Source: Beijerinckiaceae bacterium
GTDB taxonomy: Bacteria; Pseudomonadota; Alphaproteobacteria; Rhizobiales; Beijerinckiaceae
Assembly: GCA_019745195.1 (NCBI GenBank)
Contig: JAIETL010000051.1
Coordinates: 1 to 64,000, forward strand
Length of the DNA stretch: 64,000 bases
Direction of reading: 5' to 3'
Shown here: positions 18,037 to 27,023 of the stretch, one piece after another
How the letters are laid out: the number at the start of each line of letters is the position of its first letter
How positions within the stretch are numbered: position 1 is the stretch's first letter
Notes under the pieces: model-generated
What the model saw: only the letters and a program-made list of their open reading frames with translations
Told to the model about the DNA's origin: nothing
Database searches by the model: none
Translations under genes and position numbers: made by a program

Positions 18037-18699
18037 TCAGGCCTTTCCGGCGGCGTCGCGGATCGCCGCGACGATGTTGGGATAGGCGGCGCAGCGGCAG
18101 AGATTGCCGCTCATGCGCTCGCGGATCTCGGCGTCGGTGAGCGCGATCTCGCTTTGCGCGACATCGGCGCTGGCATGACTCGGCCAGCCGGCCGCGGCCT
18201 CCTCCAGCATGCCGACGGCCGAGCAGATCTGGCCCGGGGTGCAGTAGCCGCATTGAAAGCCGTCATGCGTGACGAACGCCGCCTGCATCGGATGCAGGGT
18301 CTCGCCTTGCGCCAGCCCTTCGACCGTGGTGATCGCGTCGCCCTGGTGCATGATCGCCAGCGTCAGGCAGGCATTAATGCGCCGGCCGTTGACGAGGACC
18401 GTGCAGGCCCCGCACTGGCCGTGGTCGCAGCCCTTCTTCGATCCTGTCAGCCCGATCTCGTTGCGCAGGGCGTCGAGCAGGGTCGTGCGCGGATCGAGCG
18501 CGATCTCGATCGGCCTGGCGTTGATCGTCAGTGACAGCGCCTGGCGCGCAGCGGGCGTGGTCGAACTGCGCGCGGGCTCGGCGCCGAGGCGCCCCTGCGC
18601 GAGCGCTGGCGCTCCGGCGATCACGAGCGTCGCAGCGCCCCCGCCTTCCAGGATCTGCCGGCGGGTCGGTACGTTCGGACGACGGTAATCGGCATGCAT
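18037..18699 (-). CDS. paoA: Periplasmic aldehyde oxidoreductase [2Fe-2S] subunit PaoA
   Basis: A 220-residue iron-sulfur subunit. A twin-arginine signal ([20 protein letters not shown]) directs the folded complex to the periplasm. The plant-ferredoxin-like domain has [20 protein letters not shown]. The second cluster domain has [19 protein letters not shown] and [14 protein letters not shown]. The order and wording closely match E. coli PaoA (YagT). AAGGAGG upstream of the ATG at 18699 marks the start and makes it the first gene of the pao operon. The AraC-type regulator gene lies 121 bases upstream on the same strand. Confidence 0.93.
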   Translation of the reverse strand: MHADYRRPNVPTRRQILEGGGAATLVIAGAPALAQGRLGAEPARSSTTPAARQALSLTINARPIEIALDPRTTLLDALRNEIGLTGSKKGCDHGQCGACTVLVNGRRINACLTLAIMHQGDAITTVEGLAQGETLHPMQAAFVTHDGFQCGYCTPGQICSAVGMLEEAAAGWPSHASADVAQSEIALTDAEIRERMSGNLCRCAAYPNIVAAIRDAAGKA

Positions 18700-18820
18700 A
18701 CGGGCAAGCCTCCTTGCGTTGATGACCCGCCGACGAAAAGGTGCGGCGAAGTCGACATGGCGGGAAGCTGGGGTTTGTCCGGGGCTGCGTCTGTCGCGAA
18801 GCCGGTCGTCTTGTCGCGTT

Positions 18821-19714
18821 TCAGGAAAAGGATTGCCGGTAAGCCTGCGGGGTCGCACCGCGCCTGCGCCTGAACAGAGCGGTGAAGTGGCTCTGGCTGG
18901 CGAAGCCGAGCTGCGCGGCGAGATGTGCGATCGGCACGTCGGAGCCGGCCAACGCAGCCTCTGCGCGGCTGATGCGCCGCTCCAGGACGAAGGCATAAGG
19001 CGAGAGCCCCGTCGTCGCCTTGAAGCGCCTGGCAAAGGAATCGGGCGCAAGGCCGGCTATCGCGGCCAGATCGGCCAAGCGCAGATTGGCCGCCAGATGA
19101 GCGTCGACATAGCTCTCGACGCGCTTAAGCGCGGCACCGGCCAGTTTGCCATGGCGCTGCGCATCGCGCCGCGGCTGATCGAGGGCGCGCAACCTCCGGA
19201 CGCAGAGCCAGGCAACGTGCTCGACATTTAGGTCGTCGGGCGCAACACCGGCGGCAAGATCGTCGCCGAGACTGCCCAAGAGTGCCGCCAGCAAGGGATC
19301 GCCGCGGTTCACCAAAGCGCGTTGCGGCAAGGGGCCGGCAGCGATGCCGGCGACGAAGGCTGGGTCGATCCAGAGCGCGACATAGCTCAGCCGCGCTTCG
19401 TCATAGACCCCATCCCGCGCCATCCGGGCAGGCACGAAGGACACCATGCCGGCCCGGTCGCGTCCCTCATGCGCGGCGCAGCCATCGGGCCGGATCAGCG
19501 TTCGGCCGGTGCCGCCGCTGCGCGTGAGCACCAGGAGATGGGCCGGCGCCGACCAGCGCATCTCGGCGCGAGCGCAGACCCAAGCTCGCTGATCGAGCAG
19601 GACGGAGCCGCCGCAGGCCGAGCGCGTCGCCTGAGAGACGGCAGGCTGAGCGCCGCTCTCGCGAAAATGACCGCTTCCCATGAGTGGAGCAAGATGGCTG
19701 TCGGACGATGTCAT
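18821..19714 (-). CDS. AraC family transcriptional regulator, likely of the pao operon
   Basis: A 297-residue regulator: an N-terminal AraC-type beta-rich sensor domain (GMVSFVPARMARDG, LSYVALWIDPAF) and a C-terminal double helix-turn-helix (LADLAAIAGLAPDSFARRFK, then IAHLAAQLGFASQSHFTALFRR). An internal ATG 11 codons downstream is a possible alternative start. It sits just upstream of paoABC on the same strand with a 121-base gap. Regulation of the aldehyde oxidoreductase operon is therefore a reasonable inference, with an aldehyde-related inducer. No operator half-sites could be assigned by eye. Confidence 0.88.
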   Translation of the reverse strand: MTSSDSHLAPLMGSGHFRESGAQPAVSQATRSACGGSVLLDQRAWVCARAEMRWSAPAHLLVLTRSGGTGRTLIRPDGCAAHEGRDRAGMVSFVPARMARDGVYDEARLSYVALWIDPAFVAGIAAGPLPQRALVNRGDPLLAALLGSLGDDLAAGVAPDDLNVEHVAWLCVRRLRALDQPRRDAQRHGKLAGAALKRVESYVDAHLAANLRLADLAAIAGLAPDSFARRFKATTGLSPYAFVLERRISRAEAALAGSDVPIAHLAAQLGFASQSHFTALFRRRRGATPQAYRQSFS

Positions 19715-19803
19715 GGCGAACAGGAGAGCAGCCGATCAAGGCATTGGCGAGGAGCACGGATCACGAGCGCTTGAGGTATCCGTGAAACGCCGACGCCCGG
19801 CGC

Positions 19804-20133
19804 TTACGCCTGGCCGATCGGCTTGACCTCGATCACGTCGATCTCGACGCCGGGCGGGGTCTTCGCGGCGAAGATGACGGCCCGTGTGATGTCCTCGGAC
19901 GCGATCGGCTTGTAGGGCCGGCGCTTGTAGCTCTCGACCACCGCCGGATGGTCGGTCGCGCCGAGTAGGTCGATGTCGCCGACGAGGCCGGGGCAGATCT
20001 CGGTCGAGCGGACGCCATAGGGGTTCAGCTCCTGCCGCAGCCCGGCATGGATGGCCCGCACCGCGTGCTTCGTCGCGGCATAGACCATGGTGTAAGGATA
20101 GACCGCCCGCGCCAGCGCCGACGACATCAGCAC
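19804..20133 (-). pseudogene. C-terminal fragment of a short-chain dehydrogenase/reductase
   Basis: The 109-residue frame begins at the catalytic serine strand (VLMSSALARAV) and contains the active-site YAATK in YPYTMVYAATKHAVRAI. It continues with PGLVGDIDL and ends DVIEVKPIGQA, the normal SDR C-terminus. The entire NAD-binding N-terminal half (TGxxxGIG) is missing; upstream sequence around 20140-20200 shows no continuation. Without a cofactor site it cannot be an active dehydrogenase. It is a truncation, probably by deletion, next to the wHTH-TPR gene. Confidence 0.8.
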
Positions 20134-20203
20134 GTCAAGGGCATTGTTGTCACCAGGTTACGTTGATTGGCGACAGGCCCCTTGCGCCAAAATCAGACTC
20201 TGA

Positions 20204-21802
20204 TTAACGGCCAGGAAGCAGACCTTCAGCTCGGGCTCTCCCGTTCGCTTGGCGGTTCACTGCTGTAGGCCCGTAGCTATTCGGGGATACCAGACTTCCG
20301 CATGCCCTCAGCGAAACGCTCAACATAGCTCGGGCATTCATGGGCAGCGTTTCCAGGATCGCGGAGACCGTCATACCTGGATGGGCTGCGAGGAAGGTAT
20401 CGGCCGCTCGCCGGGCCTCCTCCACACGATCCAGGTGGGCGAGCGCGGAGGCTAGGACGCGATGGACGAAGGTTGCGCTTGGCCGGGTGGCAATCGTCGC
20501 CTCAAGCCACTCCACGGCGGCTTCGTCGCACTCTTTCCCGAAGAAGGCGCAGCCGATCCCGAAGGAGGCATTATAGTTCAGCGGATCCAATGGACTCGCC
20601 CGGATGCTCGCCCTGAAACGATCGACAGCCTCGTCGTACTGGCCGTTGTAGAAACTGTTCCACGCTCCCCTCTGCAGCGTCCACGCCGAGTTCGGGTTTA
20701 GCAACAGGGCCCTGTCGATCGCCGACGAGGCATGTTGCCAGCGTCGCGTCATCGCGTAGACCGCCCCGAGAACGGTCAGGACCATCGGATCGTCGCCGTC
20801 AAGACGTGCTGCTTCCTCGGCCAATCGGACCGCCTCGGACCGCTCGTGCACCATAGACAGGCTACTGTGATACCCGACGTTCTGCGCGTGGCACCAAGCC
20901 GCAAGCGCCTTTGGTAAGGCGTAACGCGGATCGATCGTGATCGCTTGCTCCAGAAGCCGCAGCGCCTCCATTCTGGCCGCAGCGTCCGCCGACCAGAATG
21001 CCGGCATCGCGCGCATCACGCAGTCGTAAGCGTCCAGGTCTTCGGGGCGTTTGCGTCGGCATCGTTCGATCTCCGCCTGCCGGATCGTAGGCTCGATGGC
21101 CCCGATGACGCCCGCCGTCACCTGGTCCTGCAGGTCGAAGATGTCTTGCGTGCCGCCATCAAAGCGGTCTGACCAGAGGTTCCTGCCGGTCGCCGCCTCG
21201 ATCAGTTGTCCGGTGATGCGGAGGCGTCCGCCTGATCGTCGGATGCTGCCCGTCAGGACATACCGAACGCCGAGGGCGCGGCCGACCTCACGGGTGTCGA
21301 CCTCCTTGGTCTTGAACGAGAAGCTCGAGTTCCTAGCGGTGACAATGATCTGCGAAAAGCGTGACAGGGCCGTGATGATCTCCTCGACTACGCCGTCCCC
21401 AAGGTGGTCCGGATCCCCGTCTCCAGTCATATCCGTGAAGGGCAGGACCGCGACCGACGGCTTTTCGGGGTGCGGGAGGACGGCGATGGGCGAGGAAGCA
21501 ATCGGACCCACGTAGCGGTAGCCGCGCCGCGGCAGCGTCTCGATCCAGCGATCCGACTCCCCATTCGCCAGCGCCCGTCGGAGGGCGGCGACTTGCACCG
21601 TGAGGTTACTGTCCTCGACCGAGAGACCCGGCCAAGCCGCGCGAAACAGTTCCTCTTTTGTGACGAGTAGACCTGCTCGCGCGACCAACGCTTGCAGTAC
21701 CGCCACGGCGCGAGGCCCGAGCGCGACCGGCGTGCCGGCACGTAGAAGCAGCTTCGCGACAGGATCGATCTGATAGGGGCCGAGGTATTGGACCGGCGAC
21801 AT
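20204..21802 (-). CDS. Winged helix-turn-helix regulator with TolB-like and TPR domains (CadC-like, soluble)
   Basis: A 532-residue protein. Residues ~1-100 are an OmpR/PhoB-type winged helix (VALGPRAVAVLQALVARAG, VEDSNLTVQVAALRRAL, IETLPRRGYRYVG). Residues ~115-245 resemble the TolB N-terminal/FlgO-like domain seen in bacterial adenylate-cyclase-like regulators (KPSVAVLPFTDMTGDGDPDH, VRYVLTGSIRRSGGRLRI). The rest is tetratricopeptide repeats. Unlike CadC there is no obvious transmembrane helix, so it is probably cytoplasmic and senses through the TolB/TPR part. It is divergent from the methyltransferase gene, its most likely neighbouring target. Confidence 0.85.
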   Translation of the reverse strand: MSPVQYLGPYQIDPVAKLLLRAGTPVALGPRAVAVLQALVARAGLLVTKEELFRAAWPGLSVEDSNLTVQVAALRRALANGESDRWIETLPRRGYRYVGPIASSPIAVLPHPEKPSVAVLPFTDMTGDGDPDHLGDGVVEEIITALSRFSQIIVTARNSSFSFKTKEVDTREVGRALGVRYVLTGSIRRSGGRLRITGQLIEAATGRNLWSDRFDGGTQDIFDLQDQVTAGVIGAIEPTIRQAEIERCRRKRPEDLDAYDCVMRAMPAFWSADAAARMEALRLLEQAITIDPRYALPKALAAWCHAQNVGYHSSLSMVHERSEAVRLAEEAARLDGDDPMVLTVLGAVYAMTRRWQHASSAIDRALLLNPNSAWTLQRGAWNSFYNGQYDEAVDRFRASIRASPLDPLNYNASFGIGCAFFGKECDEAAVEWLEATIATRPSATFVHRVLASALAHLDRVEEARRAADTFLAAHPGMTVSAILETLPMNARAMLSVSLRACGSLVSPNSYGPTAVNRQANGRARAEGLLPGR

Positions 21803-21938
21803 TCCCAGAATTTCACCCGGGCGATGCGATTTCGCAACTTTTTCCGATCCGCTTCGCGACGCGGTGCGGCGCCACGACGCAATCTACTCCAAGCTCGGCA
21901 CTGCCTGTATGCCGAGGCTCACCGCGGAGGGAACTCTC

Positions 21939-22739
21939 ATGCTCAACACTGAATGGCAGCTCAGCGGCAACATCGCGGAGCGATACGAGGAGTTCCTGGT
22001 GCCTGTGATATTCGTGCCTTGGGCACGAGATCTGCTAGCCCGCGCCGCCTTGGGTCCAAATATGAAATTGCTGGATCTGGCCTGCGGAACCGGAATTGTT
22101 GCGCGAATGGCCTCCGCAAGCGGAGTGATGGCCACAGGCGGCGATATCAACGCCGCGATGCTTGCCGTGGCGGAAAAGCATGCCAACGGCACCCAGCTAT
22201 CGTTTTGCCACGCCGACGCGCAGGCGCTTCCTTTCGACGATCAAAGCTTTGACGCGGTAATCTGCCAGCAGGGATTGCAGTTTTTCCCTGACAGGCGAGG
22301 CTCTGCAATGGAATGCCTGCGGGTTCTGAAACCCGGTGGTCGCGCTATTTTTTGCACTGCACGAGGACTGTCGGAAAATCCGTTGATGCAGGCGCAGGCT
22401 ACCGCATTCAGCCAATACTTTGGCGATGGAGCTGCGGCACCAATTCGTGCTGTCTGTGCGTTTGCAGACGCGGGTGAGACGGAATCCTTGTTTGCCGATG
22501 CCGGTTTCTCACCAGTCCGGGTCGACAAAGTCGTTCTAAATCTTTTCGCCGAGGACGCTGTTGGCTTCGTGGACGGCATGATGAAGGCAACCCCGGTTGC
22601 CGACAAAATCGGAACGCTCGAAAGCGCAACGCGGCAACAACTCAGGAGCACCATCATAGACGAGTTTGGCGCCTGCTTTGACGGCTCGTCGCTCAGATTC
22701 CCGCACAGCGCCAACGTTGCCGTGGTATCCCGACTATAG
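21939..22739 (+). CDS. Class I SAM-dependent methyltransferase
   Basis: A 266-residue Rossmann-fold methyltransferase of the UbiE/Methyltransf_11 type. Motif I is LLDLACGTGIVARMA; the acidic motif after strand 2 is GGDINAAMLAVAEKHA. Motif II/post II is ADAQALPFDDQSFDAVICQQ, and motif III is LRVLKPGGRAIFCTA. The ATG at 21939 has GGAGG nine bases upstream, so the track start at 21864 is rejected. It is divergent from the wHTH-TPR regulator. The methyl acceptor is not deducible; the C-terminal half does not match a specific named enzyme known to me. Confidence 0.85.
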   Translation: MLNTEWQLSGNIAERYEEFLVPVIFVPWARDLLARAALGPNMKLLDLACGTGIVARMASASGVMATGGDINAAMLAVAEKHANGTQLSFCHADAQALPFDDQSFDAVICQQGLQFFPDRRGSAMECLRVLKPGGRAIFCTARGLSENPLMQAQATAFSQYFGDGAAAPIRAVCAFADAGETESLFADAGFSPVRVDKVVLNLFAEDAVGFVDGMMKATPVADKIGTLESATRQQLRSTIIDEFGACFDGSSLRFPHSANVAVVSRL

Positions 22740-23185
22740 GCAAACTTGCCCGGCTCAACCCGCGATCCACAGCGGTGCGATTGGATCGACAATGCGGGCC
22801 GCACCCGACGAGAGAGCATTGCGCCACAAGCCGAACTCACGACTCCGCCCTGAACCCGATCTTCATCACACAACTGTGCGAGGATCCGCGTCGCCTACCC
22901 CGCTTGTCGATCGTTACGGTTGGAACGCGTTGCGCGGAAAGCCAATTTGACGCCACCCGGCCCAGGCAGACCGGCGAACAAGCCGTCTTGCGGGTATGCG
23001 ACATAAGGCTGGAAAGCTTCGCGCTGATCGACGATGATGTGTTTCAGCGACAACGGTGGCAGCCGTTCGACCAGCCAAGTCAAAATCTTCACGCGATGGC
23101 ACTGCGGGCGACTGCATCGCTCTAGCCGGAACAATGACGATCAGCTTAAGCGGCAACCGCTTGGAACCGTATCCTGGAGAATCAA
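22740..23185. other. Intergenic region, no gene recognised
   Basis: About 445 bases between the methyltransferase and the Crp-like regulator. A 79-codon minus-strand frame (22895-23134; KILTWLVERLPPLSLKHIIV) looks more protein-like than the others but matches nothing I know and has no ribosome-binding site. It may be a decayed gene fragment. The Crp-like gene's promoter should lie in the last 100 bases; no clear -35/-10 pair is visible. Confidence 0.4.
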
Positions 23186-23893
23186 GTGACCCATGCGCGT
23201 CGGCCGCGCCAACTTGACGATCTGACCGATATCCCTTTGTTTCGCCACATCGAGCCGTCGGTTGCGGAGGCATACGGATCGCAAGCGGTCTGGATGACAG
23301 CCAACCCGGGCAAGCTGATCCTCGACTTCAAGGACCTGACGAGCGACGTTTTTTTCATCCTGTCGGGACGAGTGCGTGTCGTCGTCCGAACGCCGGGCGG
23401 ACAGGAATTGATCCTCACCGATATCGCCGCCGGCTCCTTCTTCGGCGAAATGGCCGCTATCGATGGCGCACCGCGTTCGGCTTGCGTGACGGCGCTGGTC
23501 CGCACGCGATTCTGCAAGTTGCCGGGCAGAGCCTTCATGCAGATTCTTGCCGAGGCGCCTGAACTGGCCAAGGAGATCATGCAGGTTATGGTCGTCCGCA
23601 TCCGTGAACTGACGCAACGCCTGTTCGAGCTCAGCCACCTCGACATCCGGCATCGTCTGCATGCCGAACTGTTGCGAGCGGCAGGGCCGCCCGGACCGCT
23701 GGGCGAACGCGTCATATCGCCACCGCCGCTCCAACAGATACTTGCCGCACGCGTCGGCGCTAGGCGGGAGCCTGTTTCGCGCGAGATCGCCCGATTGATC
23801 CGAGAGGGCACGCTCGCCCGCACACGCGGAGCACTGATCATCCGCCAGCCGCAGATACTAGAATACGGGCTCGTTTCGGCCATGCAGGATTGA
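23186..23893 (+). CDS. Crp/Fnr family transcriptional regulator
   Basis: A 235-residue regulator. The N-terminal cyclic-nucleotide-binding beta-barrel includes FFILSGRVRVVV and a phosphate-binding cassette FFGEMAAIDGAPRSACV. Glu88, Arg97 and Ser98 occupy the places of the Crp residues that hold the ribose and phosphate. The C-terminal winged helix runs from about residue 150. No Fnr-type cysteine set is present. Start is GTG with GGAGA upstream. It is the closest gene upstream of the nine-binding-protein array on the same strand, 255 bases away. It is therefore a candidate regulator of that array and a possible reader of the nucleotide made by the cyclase at 35682. Confidence 0.87.
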   Translation: MTHARRPRQLDDLTDIPLFRHIEPSVAEAYGSQAVWMTANPGKLILDFKDLTSDVFFILSGRVRVVVRTPGGQELILTDIAAGSFFGEMAAIDGAPRSACVTALVRTRFCKLPGRAFMQILAEAPELAKEIMQVMVVRIRELTQRLFELSHLDIRHRLHAELLRAAGPPGPLGERVISPPPLQQILAARVGARREPVSREIARLIREGTLARTRGALIIRQPQILEYGLVSAMQD

Positions 23894-24148
23894 AAGCTGC
23901 GCTGCGATGGAGCGTGGCCAACCCCTCGAACAAGGCGTGCGAAAACGCACTGACAGCCATGGCGACAATGGCGAGGGTGGGCTGTCAGCGAGGTCCTGAT
24001 CTCGCCGACCGTCACTGCCAGGTTGAGTGGGCCAAAGCGCCGCGCGGCGGCGGGTTGGAAGGGGGTGCTTGATGCATCGATCTCAGGCCGGTCCTTTCGC
24101 ATCGCGCGCCTCAGCAACGGCGATGCCGCCAGCCGACAAGATGACGGC

Positions 24149-25099
24149 ATGAATCGCCGCCGTCTCCTCGCCGGCGCCGCCGCGCTTTGCCTGTCGCCCG
24201 CCGCGCTGGCGCAACCCGCTTCGCCGCCGCTGATCGGATGGTTGCGTACCAACGCCGTCGAGCAGCCGCCGGGCGAGTCCCTACGGCGCTCGCTTGCCCG
24301 TCATGGATTGGAGGAGGGACGCGACTACCGCCTGTCGTTGAAAAACACCGGTGGCGACAACGCGCTATTTCCTGCGCTTGCGCGCGAGCTTGCGCAGGAG
24401 CGGGCGGCGATCGTCGTGGCCTTCGGAGCGCTGGCGGCGCAAGCCGTGCTGGCGGAGGCCAAAGACACACCCGTCGTCGGCACGGGCGATCTCGTCGGCT
24501 TCGGCCTGGCTCGGAGCCTGCCACGGCCCGGCGGCAACGTAACGGGGGTCAACATCCTTGCGAACGAACTCGACCTGAAAAAGTTCGAGATCCTGCGCGA
24601 GCTTCTTCCCGACGCCCGCCGCGCCGCCTTCATCTACGACGCCAGCGTGACGCGCGACGATGTAGCGCCGCGTTCGACGGCGGCCAAACTCGGTCTGGCG
24701 CTGGAGACCTATCCCGTCTCGAACGTCTCTGGCTTGGAGGTCGCCTTTGCGCAAGCGGCAATTGGCGCGCCCGTCCTCAATGTTGGCAATGGTCCCATGA
24801 TCGCGCAGAACCGCCAGCTCGTGGTCGATCAATTGCGTCGCCATCGTTTGGCCGGCGTGTGCGAATGGCGCGAGATGGCGGAGGCGGGCTGCCTCGCGAG
24901 CTACGGCTTCGCTTATGACGATCTGGTCGGCCTAGCGGCTGACTATGCCGCGCGTATCCTGCGCGGGGCAAAGCCGGCCGATCTTCCCATCACTGCGCCA
25001 ACCCGGTTGCAATTGGTCATCAATATGAAGGTGGCGCGCGAACTCGGACTGACCATCCCCGAGGCAATGCTCGCCCGCGCCGACGAGGTGATCGAATGA
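24149..25099 (+). CDS. ABC-type substrate-binding protein, array copy 1
   Basis: A 316-residue periplasmic binding protein of the PF04392 (ABC_sub_bind) family, with a type I periplasmic-binding fold. A twin-arginine-like signal NRRRLLAGAAALCLSPAALA is followed by PPLIGWLRTNAVEQPPG. Family landmarks are RPGGNVTGVN, RELLPDARRAAFIYD, LPITAPTRLQLVINMK and the terminal ARADEVIE. The usual GGLMSYG loop reads AGCLASYGFAYDDLVG. The ATG at 24149 begins the signal; the track start at 24023 is upstream filler. First of nine; the next gene starts inside its stop codon. Ligand unknown; nearly the same sequence as copy 2. Confidence 0.87.
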   Translation: MNRRRLLAGAAALCLSPAALAQPASPPLIGWLRTNAVEQPPGESLRRSLARHGLEEGRDYRLSLKNTGGDNALFPALARELAQERAAIVVAFGALAAQAVLAEAKDTPVVGTGDLVGFGLARSLPRPGGNVTGVNILANELDLKKFEILRELLPDARRAAFIYDASVTRDDVAPRSTAAKLGLALETYPVSNVSGLEVAFAQAAIGAPVLNVGNGPMIAQNRQLVVDQLRRHRLAGVCEWREMAEAGCLASYGFAYDDLVGLAADYAARILRGAKPADLPITAPTRLQLVINMKVARELGLTIPEAMLARADEVIE

Positions 25100-26046
25100 A
25101 TCGCCGCCGTCTCCTGGCCGGCGCCGCCGCGCTCTGCCTGTCGCCCGTCGCGCTCGCCCAGCCGGCCGCGCCGCCGCTGATCGGCTGGCTGCGCACCAAC
25201 GCTGCGGAGCAACCGCCCGGCGGATCGCTGCGGATCGCGCTTGCCCGACATGGCTTGCGCGACGGTCGCGACTATCGCCTGACGCTGAAGAACACTGGCG
25301 GCGATAACGCCCGCTTTCCCGCGCTTGCGCGCGAACTCGTGCAGGAGCGGGCGTCGCTCGTGATCGCCTTCGGCTCGGTGGCGGTGCGCGCCATGCTTGC
25401 CGAGACAAAAGATATCCCCGTCGTTGGAACCGGCGACCTTGTCAGCCTCGGTTTCGCTCAGAGCACCGCCCGGCCCGGCGGCAATGTGACCGGCGTCAAT
25501 ATCTCCGCGCCCGAGCTCGACCTCAAGAAGCTGGAAGTTTTACGCGAGCTTCTCCCCTCCGCCCGCAGCGCCGCCTTTGTTTATGACGCCAGCGTCACCC
25601 CCGACGACGTCGCACCGCGCGCAACAGCGGCCAAGCTTGGCTTGATGCTCGACAGCCATCCCGTGTCGAACGCCGCCGGCATAGAGGCGGCTTTCGCCCG
25701 CGCGGCCGGCCGGGTGGCCGCCATCAATGTCGGCAACGCGCCGCTGCTCGCGCAGAACCGTCAGTTCATTGTCGATCTGCTGCGCCGCCATCGCCTGGCC
25801 GGCATCTGCGAATGGCGCGAGATGGCTGAAGCCGGCTGCCTGGCGAGCTACGGCTTCGTCCTCGACGATCTGGTCGGCCTGGCGGCGGACTACGCCGCCC
25901 GGGTTTTGCGGGGCGCCAAGGCGGGCGATCTGCCAATTATCGCGCCGACCCGACTGCAGCTTGTCATCAACATGAAGGTGGCGCGCGAACTCGGACTGAC
26001 CATCCCCGAGGCGATGCTCGCCCGCGCCGACGAGGTGATCGAATGA
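25096..26046 (+). CDS. ABC-type substrate-binding protein, array copy 2
   Basis: A 316-residue PF04392-type exported binding protein, the same length as copy 1 and clearly its sister. The signal NRRRLLAGAAALCLSPVALA differs by one residue, and stretches such as LLRRHRLAGICEWREMAEAG and the last ~25 residues are practically identical, including at DNA level. Differences concentrate in the middle (LGLMLDSHPVSNAAGIEAAF), where ligand contacts may lie. It probably arose by recent duplication or gene conversion. ATGA overlap on both sides places it firmly in the operon. Confidence 0.87.
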   Translation: MNRRRLLAGAAALCLSPVALAQPAAPPLIGWLRTNAAEQPPGGSLRIALARHGLRDGRDYRLTLKNTGGDNARFPALARELVQERASLVIAFGSVAVRAMLAETKDIPVVGTGDLVSLGFAQSTARPGGNVTGVNISAPELDLKKLEVLRELLPSARSAAFVYDASVTPDDVAPRATAAKLGLMLDSHPVSNAAGIEAAFARAAGRVAAINVGNAPLLAQNRQFIVDLLRRHRLAGICEWREMAEAGCLASYGFVLDDLVGLAADYAARVLRGAKAGDLPIIAPTRLQLVINMKVARELGLTIPEAMLARADEVIE

Positions 26047-27023
26047 TCGGGCGAAGGGAATTGCTCGGCTTTCTGGCTGGCGCGGGCTGCCTCGCGGCTC
26101 CAGCGCGCGCGCAGGAGCGCGTGCGCCGCGTCGCGCTGATGATGTCGGTCGCCGAGAGCGATCCTGACTTCCAGCGGCGGATCGAGGTCTTCAGGACGGA
26201 ACTCGCCCGTCTCGGCTGGGTCGAGGGCCGCAACCTGCGCATCGACATCCGCTGGGCAGGCGGCGATCTGGAGCGCGCCGCCCGCAACGCCGCCGAACTC
26301 GTCGCGCTGTCACCCGACGTCGCGGTGGTGAACGGCACGCCGACACTGTTGGCCAGCCGCGAGGCGACGCGGGGCCTGCCGGTCGTGTTCGTCATGATCA
26401 GCGACCCGGTCGGCCAAGGCCTAGTGTCGAATTTGAGCCGGCCAGGCGGGCTGTTGACCGGCTTCGTCAACTACGAGTTCGACAACGCCGGCAAATGGCT
26501 CGAGATGCTGACTGCGCTCGAACCGGCCCTCCAGCGCGCCGTCTTCCTATATAATCCGGCAAGCCCTTCGTCTGCGCGTTTCCTTTCGGCGGTCGAAGCC
26601 GCAGTTCGGCCGCTTGGCATGGCGCTGGAGGCCGCGCCCTTCCGCGACGCCGATAGCGTCGACGCTGCGCTCGCCGGTTTCGCCAGAGCCAAGGCCGGTT
26701 TGATCGTGCAGCCCGACCTTCTCACCTCGACCCACCGCGTCAGAATCGTGACGGCGGCCGCACGGTTGCGCTTGCCAGCGGTCTATCCGTTCCGCCACTT
26801 CGTCGATGTCGGCGGGTTGATCTCGCTAGGCGTCGATATCAGCGATCTCTACCGTAGTGCCGCCGGCTATGCGAACCTTATCCTGCGTGGCGAAAAGCCC
26901 GGCGACCTGCCCGTGCAGTATCCAACGAGATTCGAAATGGTGGTCAACCTGAACGCCGCCAGAGCGCTCGGGCTGACCGTTCCGTCGGACCTCATGGCCC
27001 GTGCCGACGAGGTGATCGAATGA
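26043..27023 (+). CDS. ABC-type substrate-binding protein, array copy 3
   Basis: A 326-residue PF04392-type protein. The signal is GRRELLGFLAGAGCLAAPARA, with twin arginines. Family segments are VEGRNLRIDIRWAGGDLERA, LVSNLSRPGGLLTGF, FLYNPASPSSARF and LPVQYPTRFEMVVNLN. The NYEFDNAGKWLEML segment resembles copy 7 (QHDFTVGAKWVELL), and both share the DIRW..GD signature, suggesting copies 3 and 7 form a subgroup with related ligands. The loop reads VDVGGLISLGVDISDLYRS. Start and stop both overlap neighbours as ATGA. Confidence 0.87.
   Translation: MIGRRELLGFLAGAGCLAAPARAQERVRRVALMMSVAESDPDFQRRIEVFRTELARLGWVEGRNLRIDIRWAGGDLERAARNAAELVALSPDVAVVNGTPTLLASREATRGLPVVFVMISDPVGQGLVSNLSRPGGLLTGFVNYEFDNAGKWLEMLTALEPALQRAVFLYNPASPSSARFLSAVEAAVRPLGMALEAAPFRDADSVDAALAGFARAKAGLIVQPDLLTSTHRVRIVTAAARLRLPAVYPFRHFVDVGGLISLGVDISDLYRSAAGYANLILRGEKPGDLPVQYPTRFEMVVNLNAARALGLTVPSDLMARADEVIE

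Noticed and set aside
22895-23134. 79-codon minus-strand ORF between the methyltransferase and the Crp-like gene
   Set aside because: Reads somewhat protein-like (LPPLSLKHIIV) but no family, start signal or neighbour supports it; reported only as part of the intergenic note.
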